A DNA stretch of 64,000 nt from NCBI RefSeq assembly GCF_033947565.1, contig NZ_JARPVX010000010.1:34229-98228 (forward strand). The letters run 5' to 3'. The translations under genes were made by a program, and so were the position numbers. Positions 45,296 through 54,155 of the stretch are shown here, piece by piece. A model generated the notes under the pieces. That model did no database searches, was not told the DNA's origin, and saw only the letters and a program-made list of their open reading frames with translations. The first letter of the stretch is position 1. The number at the start of each line of letters is the position of its first letter. Source of the DNA: Lichenihabitans sp033947565 (GTDB lineage Bacteria > Pseudomonadota > Alphaproteobacteria > Rhizobiales > Beijerinckiaceae).

Positions 45296-45979
45296 TCAGA
45301 ACAGGGCGGGGTGGCGGGCCGGCAGGTCGCTGACGATCTTCAGCACCTCGGCCATGTGGGCCCGCATGGCGGCTTCCGCCGCGGCGGGGTCGCGGTCGAG
45401 CACCGCCGCCAGGATGGCGCGATGTTGTTCGAGCAGCAGCGCGATGGGGGTTGCGGCCGGCAGGCTGAGGAAGCGGATGCGGTCGAACTGCACTTTCTCG
45501 CGCTCGACGATGCCCCAAACGCTGCCGAGCCCGATGGCCTCGGCGAAGCCCGCATGGAAGGCGTCGTCGAAGTCGATGAAATGCTCGGCGTCGAGGCCGG
45601 CTTCGGCCTGGGCGGCCAGCGCCGCCTCGATGTGGCGGCGCTGGCCGTCCGACAGGCCTTCGGTTGCGGCGCGGCGCACCACGGCGATCTCGAGCGCTTC
45701 GCGCACGAAGCGGGCCCTCTCGATGGCGGGCAACGACAGTCGCCCCACGAAGCTGCCGCGCTGCGGCAGCACGTCGATGAGCCCGTCCTCGCCGAGCCGG
45801 ATCAACGCTTCGCGCACCGGACCGCGACTGGTGCCGAACCGCAGCGCCAGCTCGTTCTCGGACAGTTTCGCACCCGGCAGGAGCGCGAGCGTAACGATCT
45901 CGCGCCGCAGGGCGGCATAGATGGCGCGCGTCGTCGGCGGGTGGGACGAGGCAGGATCGCGGAGCGGCTCGGGGCGCAT
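45296..45979 (-). CDS. GntR-family (FCD) regulator, UxuR-like context
   Basis: About 227 residues. HTH: AIYAALRREIVTLALLPGAKLSENELALRFGTSRGPVREALIRLGEDGLIDVLPQRG. FCD domain with DFDDAFHAGFAEA, LEQHRAILAAV and MRAHMAEVL as metal ligands. It sits inside the operon, five bases after the dehydrogenase and 24 before uxuA, so it is autoregulated if it controls the operon. The likely operator is the palindrome at 47022. Confidence 0.9.
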   Translation of the reverse strand: MRPEPLRDPASSHPPTTRAIYAALRREIVTLALLPGAKLSENELALRFGTSRGPVREALIRLGEDGLIDVLPQRGSFVGRLSLPAIERARFVREALEIAVVRRAATEGLSDGQRRHIEAALAAQAEAGLDAEHFIDFDDAFHAGFAEAIGLGSVWGIVEREKVQFDRIRFLSLPAATPIALLLEQHRAILAAVLDRDPAAAEAAMRAHMAEVLKIVSDLPARHPALF

Positions 45980-45984
45980 GCCGC

Positions 45985-47007
45985 CTAATCCGCGAAGTCG
46001 AGCTGCACCTTCACGGTGCGCTCCGGATGGCGTTCGATGAGGTCGAAGGCGTCCCGGGCGTCGCGGGCCGCAAAGGTCTGAGTAATCATCGCGGCGGGCT
46101 TGAGCTGGCCTGAGGCCAGCCAGTCCATGACCTGGGGCAGCAGCGCCCGGTTGAGGCGCGAACCGAACAGCGCGAGTTCCTTCTTGACGATCTCCTGCTG
46201 GCTCACCGCGCAGGGCGCGGGCGAGAACCCCAGAATGCCGATGCGCCCCGCCGGGCTCGCAACCCGACAGGCTTCGGCCAGCAGCGCCGGGACGCCGGCG
46301 CCGTCGATCACCAGCGACGGTCCGAGCCCGTCGTGCTCGGCTGCGACGCGGGACGGCACATCGTCGTTCGACGAGTCGATCGTCGCGTCAGCCCCGAAAG
46401 CCCGCGCGCGCTCGAGACGCGCCGGATCGATGTCGGCCACGAGGCAGCGCGCGCCGTGGAGCTTCGCCACCTGCAGCACCGTCAGCCCCACCGTTCCGGC
46501 GCCGTAGATCAGCACGGAATCGTTCGCCTCGATGCCGGTCCTGGCGAGCACGTTGGCGGCGATCGACAATGGCTCCGCCAGGGCGGCGACGTCGATCGGC
46601 ACGCCGTCCGGCACGGGAACGCAGTTGCGGGCCGGCACGACGAGACGATCACGGAAGCCGCCATCGCGATGGACGCCGAAGACTTCCAGGGTGCCGCAGA
46701 CATTGGAGCGGCCGATGCGGCACGGGTAGCAATGCCCGCAGGCCACCACGGGATCGACCACCACGCGCTGGCCGACCGCAAGCGCCGATGCGCCGGCCCC
46801 GAGTGCCTCGACCACGCCCGCGAACTCGTGGCCGATGACCCGCGGGTAGCGCGCAAAGGGGTTGGAGCCGTGCAGGATATGCAGATCCGAGCCGCAGATG
46901 CCGGCCCGCTGCACCCGGATCAAAACCTCGCCCGGCGCGGCTGCGCCGCTCGAGGCAGCCTCGGAAATCCGGAGCCGGTGTGGCTCATCGACGAAAATCG
47001 CGACCAT
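45985..47007 (-). CDS. Zinc-binding sugar-acid/polyol dehydrogenase (RspB / L-gulonate 5-dehydrogenase-like)
   Basis: About 340 residues. Catalytic zinc site: AGICGSDLHILHG, RVIGHEFAGVVEALG; structural zinc Cys cluster CGHCYPCRIGRSNVC; Rossmann motif YGAGTVGLTVLQVAKLHGA with an acidic residue (VADID) suggesting NAD. Known relatives oxidise L-gulonate, L-idonate or related acids at C5, giving fructuronate-type ketoacids that lead to mannonate. First gene of the operon. Fits well upstream of uxuA. Confidence 0.88.
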   Translation of the reverse strand: MVAIFVDEPHRLRISEAASSGAAAPGEVLIRVQRAGICGSDLHILHGSNPFARYPRVIGHEFAGVVEALGAGASALAVGQRVVVDPVVACGHCYPCRIGRSNVCGTLEVFGVHRDGGFRDRLVVPARNCVPVPDGVPIDVAALAEPLSIAANVLARTGIEANDSVLIYGAGTVGLTVLQVAKLHGARCLVADIDPARLERARAFGADATIDSSNDDVPSRVAAEHDGLGPSLVIDGAGVPALLAEACRVASPAGRIGILGFSPAPCAVSQQEIVKKELALFGSRLNRALLPQVMDWLASGQLKPAAMITQTFAARDARDAFDLIERHPERTVKVQLDFAD

Positions 47008-47021
47008 GCTGTGCCAACTTG

Positions 47022-47033
47022 TTAACTAGTTAA
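47022..47033. promoter_or_regulatory. Palindrome TTAACTAGTTAA, candidate GntR operator
   Basis: A perfect 12-base palindrome within CTTGTTAACTAGTTAA lies 15 bases before the dehydrogenase start. This AT-rich element stands out from the GC-rich surroundings and is in the right place to block transcription of the operon. The GntR protein at 45296 is the probable binder. Confidence 0.5.
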
Positions 47034-47197
47034 AACCTAGCAGGATGTTCGGCGCCGAACAAGTCGGCAATGCGATACATTCCGCCCGGGAGCCTGTGTC
47101 GGCCGCAGCGGATGACCCATGTGGCGATCCAGGTTTAATGTGCGGAGTGGGTTTTGCCTGGGCGATGATCCCGGTAGCGTCGAGGCAACGCAGCGTC

Positions 47198-47494
47198 AGG
47201 CGGGGCCGGCGAGCGTCACATCGCCTGACAAAGGCGAAGCACCCCTGGACCAACGGTCAGGTCGAGTGGACGAACGGGACCATCAAGGGCGCCACCGTCA
47301 AATGCTTTCACTACGACGACTACGCGCAGCTACGGCAGCATCTGGTCGACTACATTGACGCCTTGAACGGCGGACAGCGACTGAAGACCCTCACAAGCCT
47401 CGCGCCCTACGAAACCTCCTGGAAACAATGAACATCAAAGCTGGAACGCTTCAGGCTTGATCAAATTCAGCAAATGCCAGGACTGAACACCTAA
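47198..47494 (+). pseudogene. IS481-family transposase C-terminal remnant
   Basis: Plus frame reads HRLTKAKHPWTNGQVEWTNG, TIKGATVKCFHYDDYAQLRQ and LKTLTSLAPYETSW, the C-terminal integrase-core region of an IS481-type transposase. An in-frame TGA at 47429 stands where a Trp codon (TGG) is expected. After it the same frame continues ERFRLDQIQQMPGLNT to a stop at 47492, the normal family C-terminus. The N-terminal two thirds are absent. Dead element. Confidence 0.8.
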
Positions 47495-47772
47495 TCTCCT
47501 TGAGGTTGGCGCAAGGCGCAGCCCCGAGGAATGCATGCCCGCACTGCCTTCCAAGTTGCAAGAGCGCATACTGAAGTGGCGCTAGCTTGGATTGCAAGCA
47601 AGCCTGCGGTCAGCAATCTCTGAAGCTGGACGCTATCTATGCTGTTATAAAACTTCCATCTGGAATTGCGGCGCTGGTCAGCGGTGTGACCAGTAATCAG
47701 TGAGCTTCGGTTCGCCGCAAGTGTCCTGGAACGTCACTTTCAATTCGTCGGCGCCTGTCCTACCGTAACGGA

Positions 47773-47994
47773 ATGGCCCATCGTGATGCTCCTCGACAAG
47801 CAGATCTCGAATTCAGCGATTACGTCAACGCGCCCCAACTCGATACCCAATCTGACGGTGACAAGGGTGATACTCCGGAACGGCAGACTCCAGCCGTAAG
47901 AAAAGCCATCGCGGCCGGTCTCCGACAGGCCAGAAGGGGGGAGTTCGCAGACCCCGCCGCCATCAAGGCCATCTTTCGGCGTGCCAGCGTGTGA
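47773..47994 (+). CDS. ParD-like antitoxin
   Basis: 73 residues. The C-terminal part VRKAIAAGLRQARRGEFADP and IKAIFRRASV resembles the ParD/CopG-type antitoxin C-terminus; the N-terminus is polar and variable. It overlaps the toxin gene by four bases (GTGA), the usual arrangement. Placed between two IS remnants. Type II toxin-antitoxin pair is the best reading. Confidence 0.7.
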   Translation: MAHRDAPRQADLEFSDYVNAPQLDTQSDGDKGDTPERQTPAVRKAIAAGLRQARRGEFADPAAIKAIFRRASV

Positions 47995-48284
47995 AGCTCA
48001 TGTACTCAGCCGGCGCTGAGTACGATCTGAACGCCATTTTCGCTTATCTCCGGCTGAAGGCGCACTCGACGACGGTTCGAAACCGGCTCCTCGATATCGA
48101 ACACGCCTTGGAGCGCATCAGGGACATGCCCCTCAGCGGTCGATTGCAGCAGGGTGGGAGAATACGCAAAGTTCTTAGCTCGCGGCACCGCTACCGCATC
48201 TTTTATTACATGCGTAATGCCAAGACGGTCGTCATCATCACGATCCAGGATCCTGCGCGCAATACGGACTTCGAAGATGCGTGA
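47991..48284 (+). CDS. ParE/RelE-family toxin
   Basis: 97 residues from the GTG at 47991 (ATG at 48000 is an alternative). MYSAGAEYDLNAIFAYLRLK at the N-terminus, then RNRLLDIEHALERIRDMPLS, GRIRKVLSSRHRYRIFYYMR and TVVIITIQDPARNTDFEDA, matching the ParE plasmid-stabilisation fold. Known: inhibits gyrase or cleaves mRNA; neutralised by the upstream antitoxin. Confidence 0.85.
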   Translation: MKLMYSAGAEYDLNAIFAYLRLKAHSTTVRNRLLDIEHALERIRDMPLSGRLQQGGRIRKVLSSRHRYRIFYYMRNAKTVVIITIQDPARNTDFEDA

Positions 48285-48571
48285 CGAGTTGATCTGTTGG
48301 GCTGAGGGGACACTGAGCATAATCCGGACGCCGATGCCGTGGCCCGCCGGAACAATGCAGCATGGCTGCCCGAAGAGGGTTGTTGCAAACTTTGTATCAA
48401 GATCAGGCGCCATCATCGTGAGCATAGCTTAAGATATTATTTTGTGATTGATAGCTGTACGTGATCTGCAAGGCCATGTTTTGCGTATGCAGTAAAAACG
48501 CGTGAACGCAGGACCTCGTCACATCAACGTACGCTGGACAGAACGCCTGGCCCAGTCGCGCAATCTGATTT

Positions 48572-48755
48572 TGAGGTGACGTCGGTTTTCTGGTCCGGAG
48601 GCTAACCTATCCCGATCACAAGGGATGGCACGGAAATGAAGACGACGCGGAAGCGGTACACGGGTGAGTTCAGGGTCAGGGTGGTGCTGGATGCGATCCT
48701 GGTCGAGTTGACTCTGGCGGGATGGACGGCCGAGGATACGGTGCCACTCGGTTGA
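48572..48755 (+). mobile_element. IS3-family left end and OrfA remnant
   Basis: GGTGACGTCGGTTTTCTGG (48575-48593) matches the usual left terminal repeat of a group of IS3-family elements. A following frame (48636-48755) reads MKTTRKRYTGEFRVRVVLDA, ILVELTLAG and then diverges to a stop, the start of OrfA. The rest is missing. The preceding 287 bases (48285-48571) hold no gene. Confidence 0.7.
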
Positions 48756-48835
48756 GCCCAAAGGTTTATTCTGACAGCCCTGTTTTGCCCCATGGGCGCC
48801 CAGAAGCGAAGCCGGCACCCGATGACGATCAGCGC

Positions 48836-49468
48836 TCAAGCGCCGTGTTCGAACTGCGCGATCAGGTGTTGGGCGTCGTCCTGAAGCCAGTCCGAGACGC
48901 CAGCGATGTAGCCGGCGATCTGCCCGTCCGGCGTCACCAGGTAGGTGACCGGCAGGCCTGTCGCGGCCGCAAAGGGGTGCGCGGCGCTTGTTGGCGCAGC
49001 CGTCAGGCTCCCCTCGGGATCGAGGAAGATCGGAAGACTCGAGACCCCGTTCGACGCCAGATAGGCGGCGATCATGCCTTGCCGTGGGTGGGGGTCCATC
49101 GATACGGCCGCTACCGTGACCCGATCTCCCATCACGCGATGGAACCGCTCCAGAAGCGGGAGATCCAGCCGGCAGGCGGCGCACCAGCTTGCCCAGAAAT
49201 TGACGAGCATGACCCGCCCTTTGGGAGCGCTCAGGCGGGCCGGACGGCCGGCGGCGTCGCTCAACAGCACGCTCGGCATCGGCCAGGCCGGTTCCAGAAA
49301 CACGAATTGATGTCGCACTGTGCGAAAGGACGGAACCTCGCCCGCGTCCGCCGCCGCGGCGGTGCCCGGAAGACGCGTGCCGGCCACAAACCCGGCCATA
49401 GCCTTCATGGCACCGCGGCGGTCCATGATCCGGCCGCTTGTCGCTCCGCGGTCGCTTGGCTCAGCCAT
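48836..49468 (-). CDS. TlpA-like periplasmic thioredoxin-fold protein
   Basis: About 210 residues from the ATG at 49468, which overlaps the DsrE stop by eight bases. N-terminal signal-like region with DRRGAMKAMAGFVAGTRLPGTAAAADA, Tat-like RR. Redox motif WCAAC in NFWASWCAACRLDLPLL, cis-Pro region GLPVTYLV, VLLSDAAGRPARLS at the start of the fold. Known: thiol-disulfide reductant in the periplasm. Operon DoxX-DsrE-TlpA. Confidence 0.88.
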   Translation of the reverse strand: MAEPSDRGATSGRIMDRRGAMKAMAGFVAGTRLPGTAAAADAGEVPSFRTVRHQFVFLEPAWPMPSVLLSDAAGRPARLSAPKGRVMLVNFWASWCAACRLDLPLLERFHRVMGDRVTVAAVSMDPHPRQGMIAAYLASNGVSSLPIFLDPEGSLTAAPTSAAHPFAAATGLPVTYLVTPDGQIAGYIAGVSDWLQDDAQHLIAQFEHGA

Positions 49469-49943
49469 GGACGTAGCTCCAGCCTGCTTCCTCCAGATCG
49501 ATGACCCGGGCGATACCGAACGGAACCAGCCGAGCGCCATCGATCAGGGGGATCGAATGGCCTTCCTTTTGTTCTGCGATGCGGCGCGACGAGGCGCACA
49601 TGCTCAAAACGAGATGCGGCAAGGCCGAATGCAACGCTTCGAGAGGCTGTCGCAGCGGAGATGTGTCGCCCCGCAGCAGCTTGATACCGGCGCCGTTGGC
49701 CACGACCTCGATCTCCGCAAGGTCGTGCCGCTCCGCGTAAGCATGGGTGAGGTTCACGGCATAACTGATCGCGTGCCGCATGATCGCATCGTCGTCCGAG
49801 TCGATCAGGATGACGATGCGGTGCGTGGCGGCTGTCGGCTGAGCAGAAGCTCCTGCGGCTGCCCATGGCAGGACGAGCGCCGCGACTGTCCCGGCCACGG
49901 CTGCCAGAATCCTGCATCGTTTGACGGGAAGAGTGAACGACAC
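49461..49943 (-). CDS. DsrE-family protein with signal peptide
   Basis: 160 residues. Signal peptide to ~residue 34 (cleavage near ASAQP). Mature part: HRIVILIDSDDDAIMRHAISYAVNLTHAYAER, EVVANGAGIKLLRGDTSPLRQPLEAL, LVLSMCASSRRIAEQ, typical DsrE/F-like fold with one conserved Cys in the MCASS segment. Known relatives carry sulfur for transfer. Its position between DoxX and TlpA suggests periplasmic sulfur/thiol chemistry. Confidence 0.82.
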   Translation of the reverse strand: MSFTLPVKRCRILAAVAGTVAALVLPWAAAGASAQPTAATHRIVILIDSDDDAIMRHAISYAVNLTHAYAERHDLAEIEVVANGAGIKLLRGDTSPLRQPLEALHSALPHLVLSMCASSRRIAEQKEGHSIPLIDGARLVPFGIARVIDLEEAGWSYVHG

Positions 49944-50014
49944 GCGTGGACCCTTTTATAAGCGGAGCTTGCTGGCACTCGGGGCGCCTCGTCCGGGCGC
50001 CTGCACGACGCGCC

Positions 50015-50446
50015 TCAAGGGCGCGCGGCGATCCGCACCTTCGTGCCGCGACCCCAGGCGATAAAGGCGCACAAGGCCAACAGAACGAAGTTCAAGGGCG
50101 TCACGAAGGCTTCGTCGCGCGACACATGAAACGTGATCGCGGCCATCTGCAGGACGGTGCAGCAGATCGCCGCCACGACCGTCAGGCGCGGTTGGATCCT
50201 GGTCAGGGCAGGCAGCAGAACGCCGATGCCGCCGGCCACATCCAGCACTCCCATCCCGTGCAGGAACCATGGCGGCACCTGGCCGGGCCAGACCCACATG
50301 GCGGCAAGCCGATCGATCGGCAGGAACAGCTTCATGCCGCCGAACGCCACGAAGGCCAGGCAGATCAGGCCCTGTGCAATCCAGAGGCTGATGGTGAGGC
50401 CGCGGCCGGGTAGGTGGGAGGAAGGCGAAGCGACATGCAGCGTCAT
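50015..50446 (-). CDS. DoxX-family membrane protein
   Basis: About 143 residues from the ATG at 50446 (GGAGGAAGG upstream). Four predicted helices: SLWIAQGLICLAFVAFGGMKLFL, MGVLDVAGGIGVLLPAL, LTVVAAICCTVLQMAAITF and TPLNFVLLALCAFIAW, the DoxX pattern. Known: membrane partners of redox or sulfur enzymes. First gene of the minus-strand operon; the TetR operator region lies immediately upstream. Confidence 0.88.
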   Translation of the reverse strand: MTLHVASPSSHLPGRGLTISLWIAQGLICLAFVAFGGMKLFLPIDRLAAMWVWPGQVPPWFLHGMGVLDVAGGIGVLLPALTRIQPRLTVVAAICCTVLQMAAITFHVSRDEAFVTPLNFVLLALCAFIAWGRGTKVRIAARP

Positions 50447-50538
50447 GGGAATGGCCTGATGTTGAAAACCACGAGGTTGACAGGTCGGCACGCTGCGGCG
50501 GCCAGTCGAAGCTGGTGCTTTGCAAAGCCGCATGGCAC

Positions 50539-50578
50539 GATAACGTGTCATATCGTTCTAACGATAAGATGCGTTATC
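50539..50578. promoter_or_regulatory. Nested inverted repeats: TetR operator between doxX and tetR
   Basis: Inner palindrome TATCGTTCTAACGATA (50551-50566), outer arms GATAACG (50539-50545) and CGTTATC (50572-50578), all perfect. The pair spans 40 bases in an AT-rich gap between divergent genes. Size and symmetry fit two overlapping TetR-type sites, so both the TetR gene and the DoxX operon are likely repressed by it. Confidence 0.7.
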
Positions 50579-50600
50579 CTATCGATTGGTGTCAAGTGTG

Positions 50601-51251
50601 ATGAAGGATTGGGCCGACGATCACCCGAAAGCCAAGCTCATGGGGCGCAACCGGGCAGCCATCCTGGAAGCGGCGCGCTCGGCCTTCCTGAGCGTCGGTT
50701 ACGAAGGGGCGAGCATGGATGCGATCGCCCAAGGCGCGGGCGTGTCGATCATGACGCTTTACAGGCATGCGCCTTCCAAGGATGATCTGTTTGAAACCGT
50801 CATCCTCAACGCCTGCAACCATGCCCAGCATGACGATGGCGAACGTACGGCGGCCCTCCTCGAACAGCCTTTGTCGGATCTGCTCGTCACGATCGGCGAT
50901 CTGTTCCAGGCCAAGATGAGCAGCGATGACACGCTCGCGTTGTTCAGAGCCGTCATCGTGGAGATGCGGCGCTTTCCCCACCTCGCCCAGGCCGCATGTT
51001 CCGGTCTCGTCGAAGCCTGGAGCGTCAACCTCGACGCGTTGCTGGCCGCGAAGCCGGAACTCTCCGCTGTCGCGGGCGATGCCCGCCGTGAGATGCTTGC
51101 CGAGTTCTTCGACGGGCTCGTTGGAACCGATATCCTACGCACCCTGCTCGGGACACCGAAGCTGCCCGTCGAGCAACAGAAGATCCGATCCCGAACTGCT
51201 GCAGACAAGTTCGTCATGGCGGCGACGAGGTGCGGCTTGGTGCAGGGGTAG
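50601..51251 (+). CDS. TetR-family transcriptional regulator
   Basis: About 216 residues from the ATG at 50601. N-terminal HTH: GRNRAAILEAARSAFLSVGYEGASMDAIAQGAGVSIMTLYRHAPSKDDLFETVI. C-terminal ligand domain is helical, with LFRAVIVEMRRFPHLAQAACSG resembling the TetR_C (AefR-like) group. It is divergent from DoxX-DsrE-TlpA across nested palindromes. Inference: represses the operon until a thiol-reactive or other small signal binds. Confidence 0.92.
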   Translation: MKDWADDHPKAKLMGRNRAAILEAARSAFLSVGYEGASMDAIAQGAGVSIMTLYRHAPSKDDLFETVILNACNHAQHDDGERTAALLEQPLSDLLVTIGDLFQAKMSSDDTLALFRAVIVEMRRFPHLAQAACSGLVEAWSVNLDALLAAKPELSAVAGDARREMLAEFFDGLVGTDILRTLLGTPKLPVEQQKIRSRTAADKFVMAATRCGLVQG

Positions 51252-51391
51252 AGGCTTTGCTGGAAGGGGCCGGCCCATGATCACGGTCACCGCGCAAGCG
51301 TGCTTGAGCAAGCCAGCCGACACTCATGATGTGTCATGTGCCTCGCACGTATGATGGGGTTTGTGGCGAAGCCTATGTTTACGCTCGCGCT

Positions 51392-54040
51392 CTACGCAAT
51401 TGCGGATCGCCGAACCCACTGGTCGGACATCTGGAGCACCCCTGGAATCCGGCTGGTCATCGCTTGCCAATGGGCTGCGACGGCGGTGTTTTCGTCGCAG
51501 GCATTCTCAAGCGTGCGGCAGTGTTCTGCGAAATCTTTGAAGCCTAAGATCCCGGCGAGGCTGACCAGCTTATGGGCGGCCTCGCCGATGGTGATCCGGT
51601 CGGCGGGACAGTGTTTACCGATTTCGATGAGCCTCGTGCGGAGATCCTCGAAATAGCCTGTGACCTTCTCGATCCCGAGGAGTGAAACGAGTTCGTCGAC
51701 CGTTTCGATCTCGATCGCTTCGCATGTCGTCGTCTCAATGGCGTGATCGACGCCGCCCGATGCGACGGCCGGATCGGAGGACTGGACGGCTGCGATCAAT
51801 TCGCGTCGCGACACCGGTTTGCCGATGTGGCCCGACATGCCGGCATTCCGGTAGACTCGGATCTGCTCGGCCATGACGTTCGCGGTCAGGGCCAGGATGG
51901 GGGTTCGGGCGTTGGGGCCTGCGGCGCGGATCGCCTGCGTGGCTGCGACACCATCCATTCCGGGCATCTGGATGTCCATCAGAATGACGTCGAAGGGCGC
52001 CCCACTTGCCGCTTCGATCCCGGCGGCGCCATCGGCCCGCACGGTTACGCTGTGTCCTTCGCCCATCAGCATCGAGGCGATGATCTCCTGATTCGTGGGA
52101 AGATCCTCGACCAACAGGATGCGGAGCGCACGGCCTTTGCCCGGACGTGGTTGAGGGAGGTGCGTGGGCCGGTGTACTGCCTCGGGCAGGGGCAGGCTGA
52201 ACGCGAAGGTCGAGCCGTGGCCGACCTGGCTTTCGACCGTGATGCGGCTGCCCATCAGTTCGATGAGCCGCTGGGAGATGCTGAGGCCGAGCCCGCTGCC
52301 ACCGAACTCGCGCTGGATGGAACTGTCGAGCTGGGTGAAGCGGTTGAACAGCCGCGTCAGCTTGTCGGGCGCCATCCCGATGCCCGTATCGGTGACGCTA
52401 AAGGCGATCCCGCCTGAACAGGCGTCGACCCGCAGCGTGACAGCGCCGCAACGCGTGAACTTGACCGCATTGCTGAGGAGATTGATCAGGACCTGGCGCA
52501 GGCGCATCTCGTCGCCCGTCACGCAGGCAGGCACGTCCGTGCCGATCCGCGCTTCAAGGCGGATGTTTTTCGCGTCCGCCTGTTGGGCCAGGATACTGGC
52601 GCAGCCTTGCACCAGGGAGCGGATGTCGAAGTCTCCCTCGACGAGTTCGATGTGGCCGGCCTCGATCTTGGAGAAGTCCAGGATGTCGTCGATTACGGTG
52701 CTGAGGAAGCGGCCGGCATCCTGGATGATCTCCAGGCGCCGCCGCTGCGGCGCCGACAGCCCGTCATCCTCGAGCAGCAGATCCGCAAAACCGATGATGC
52801 TGCCGAGCGGGGTCCGGACTTCGTGGCTCATCGTGGCGAGAAAATCGGCTTTCACCCGCGTGGCGTCCTCAGCGACGTTTTTGGCTTTGACCAGATCCGC
52901 CGTGCGGCGCGACACCTCGCCCTCCAGGCTCTCGTTGACGGCGCTCAATGCGTGCTTCTGCCGCGTCAGGCTGGCAACCGAATGGCGCAAGGCTTCCGAC
53001 AGGGTCATCACCTCGCGGTAGCTCTTCAGGACCGGAATGTCGGTCTGCGGACTGGACGCCACGGTCTTGGCCGCCGCGGCGAGCTCCTTCAGCGGCAGCG
53101 CGATGGCGCGGGCAAGCCGGGTGCCGATGAGCACGAAACAGGCCCCGAAGACGGCGATGCCGACAAGCCCGATGCACCGCAACCGGTGGATCGGCGCGAG
53201 CGCCGTATCGATGGATTCGCGGGCGATCGTGATCCACCCCAAGCCGTGATAATCCTCCAGCCCGTTCGAGTGGGCGATACTCGTCACATAGCCGTCGACC
53301 CCATCCACGCCGCCCCGAACACGCGCCGCTTCGATTGCCGCGATGTCGATGGGGGTTCCGATCAGGGCGTGCGGGCCCAGCGTCACGACGCCTTGCGCAT
53401 CAGTGACCAGCAACTCGACGCCATGCAGTTCTGGATTGTTGTCGTGGATCGATTGCTTGACGTCGCTCGCCCAGGACCAGTTCAGGTTTCCGGCCAGCAC
53501 GCCCAAAACCTCACCATTGCGCATGATCGGGGCCGCAACATCGACGACGCGGACTGGCTCGGCATGGGGGGCGTTAAAACTCTTTCCGGGCAGCAGCGCA
53601 GGATGCTGGTCGAGGATCACGGGCCCGCGCTGCCCGGCCTTGAACCAGGGCTGATCGGCGACGCTTGCCGCTTCGCTGGTCCCGCTGACTGAAGCAACAA
53701 TTGTTCCTGCTTGATCGGCGACACCCAACCAAGCGAAATTCGAGAACTGAGCCTGAATCCGTTGCAGCAGGAGCCGCTTGTCGTCCGGGCTCGCCGATTT
53801 CGATGTCAGGGTCGCGCTTCCGGCCGCGATTTCGACCGCGCGCAGCCGCGCCAGCATGTCGCCATCCAACCGGCTGCCGAACCGCAGCGCGATCTGGTCG
53901 AGCTGTCGCCTTTCCGCAGCTGCAAGCTCGCCGGAAGCGATGTTGTCAACAAAGAGCCCGAACGCGACAAGAAGGACTGTCGAAAAGCTGCAGAATGCGA
54001 CCGTCAAAAATGTCGAGATGGAATAAGGAGGTTTCCACAT
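51392..54040 (-). CDS. Membrane hybrid sensor histidine kinase with REC and Hpt domains
   Basis: About 882 residues. TM1 (10-32), periplasmic dCACHE-like sensor (35-275), TM2 (288-308), HAMP (310-365), coiled coil, HisKA with phospho-His H406 (SHEVRTP), HATPase (N-box LLSNAVKF at 521-528, DTGIGMAP, GGSGLGLSIS), REC with D689 (LMDIQMPGMDG) and K741, and a C-terminal Hpt with H823 (AAHKLVSLAG). All phosphorelay sites are present, so a full His-Asp-His-Asp chain is possible. No partner response regulator follows; the separate regulator at 54156 is a candidate receiver. 115 bases separate it from that gene. Confidence 0.93.
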   Translation of the reverse strand: MWKPPYSISTFLTVAFCSFSTVLLVAFGLFVDNIASGELAAAERRQLDQIALRFGSRLDGDMLARLRAVEIAAGSATLTSKSASPDDKRLLLQRIQAQFSNFAWLGVADQAGTIVASVSGTSEAASVADQPWFKAGQRGPVILDQHPALLPGKSFNAPHAEPVRVVDVAAPIMRNGEVLGVLAGNLNWSWASDVKQSIHDNNPELHGVELLVTDAQGVVTLGPHALIGTPIDIAAIEAARVRGGVDGVDGYVTSIAHSNGLEDYHGLGWITIARESIDTALAPIHRLRCIGLVGIAVFGACFVLIGTRLARAIALPLKELAAAAKTVASSPQTDIPVLKSYREVMTLSEALRHSVASLTRQKHALSAVNESLEGEVSRRTADLVKAKNVAEDATRVKADFLATMSHEVRTPLGSIIGFADLLLEDDGLSAPQRRRLEIIQDAGRFLSTVIDDILDFSKIEAGHIELVEGDFDIRSLVQGCASILAQQADAKNIRLEARIGTDVPACVTGDEMRLRQVLINLLSNAVKFTRCGAVTLRVDACSGGIAFSVTDTGIGMAPDKLTRLFNRFTQLDSSIQREFGGSGLGLSISQRLIELMGSRITVESQVGHGSTFAFSLPLPEAVHRPTHLPQPRPGKGRALRILLVEDLPTNQEIIASMLMGEGHSVTVRADGAAGIEAASGAPFDVILMDIQMPGMDGVAATQAIRAAGPNARTPILALTANVMAEQIRVYRNAGMSGHIGKPVSRRELIAAVQSSDPAVASGGVDHAIETTTCEAIEIETVDELVSLLGIEKVTGYFEDLRTRLIEIGKHCPADRITIGEAAHKLVSLAGILGFKDFAEHCRTLENACDENTAVAAHWQAMTSRIPGVLQMSDQWVRRSAIA

Positions 54041-54155
54041 GCCTCAGAACGTTGCGGAAATTCCCTAACGTTTTATTTTGCGATTGTCATAGGTTAGAAA
54101 AGTTGGCCGTGAACTGACTTGTCTGACAGTTCAGGGCTTAGCGCCGTTTGACACA

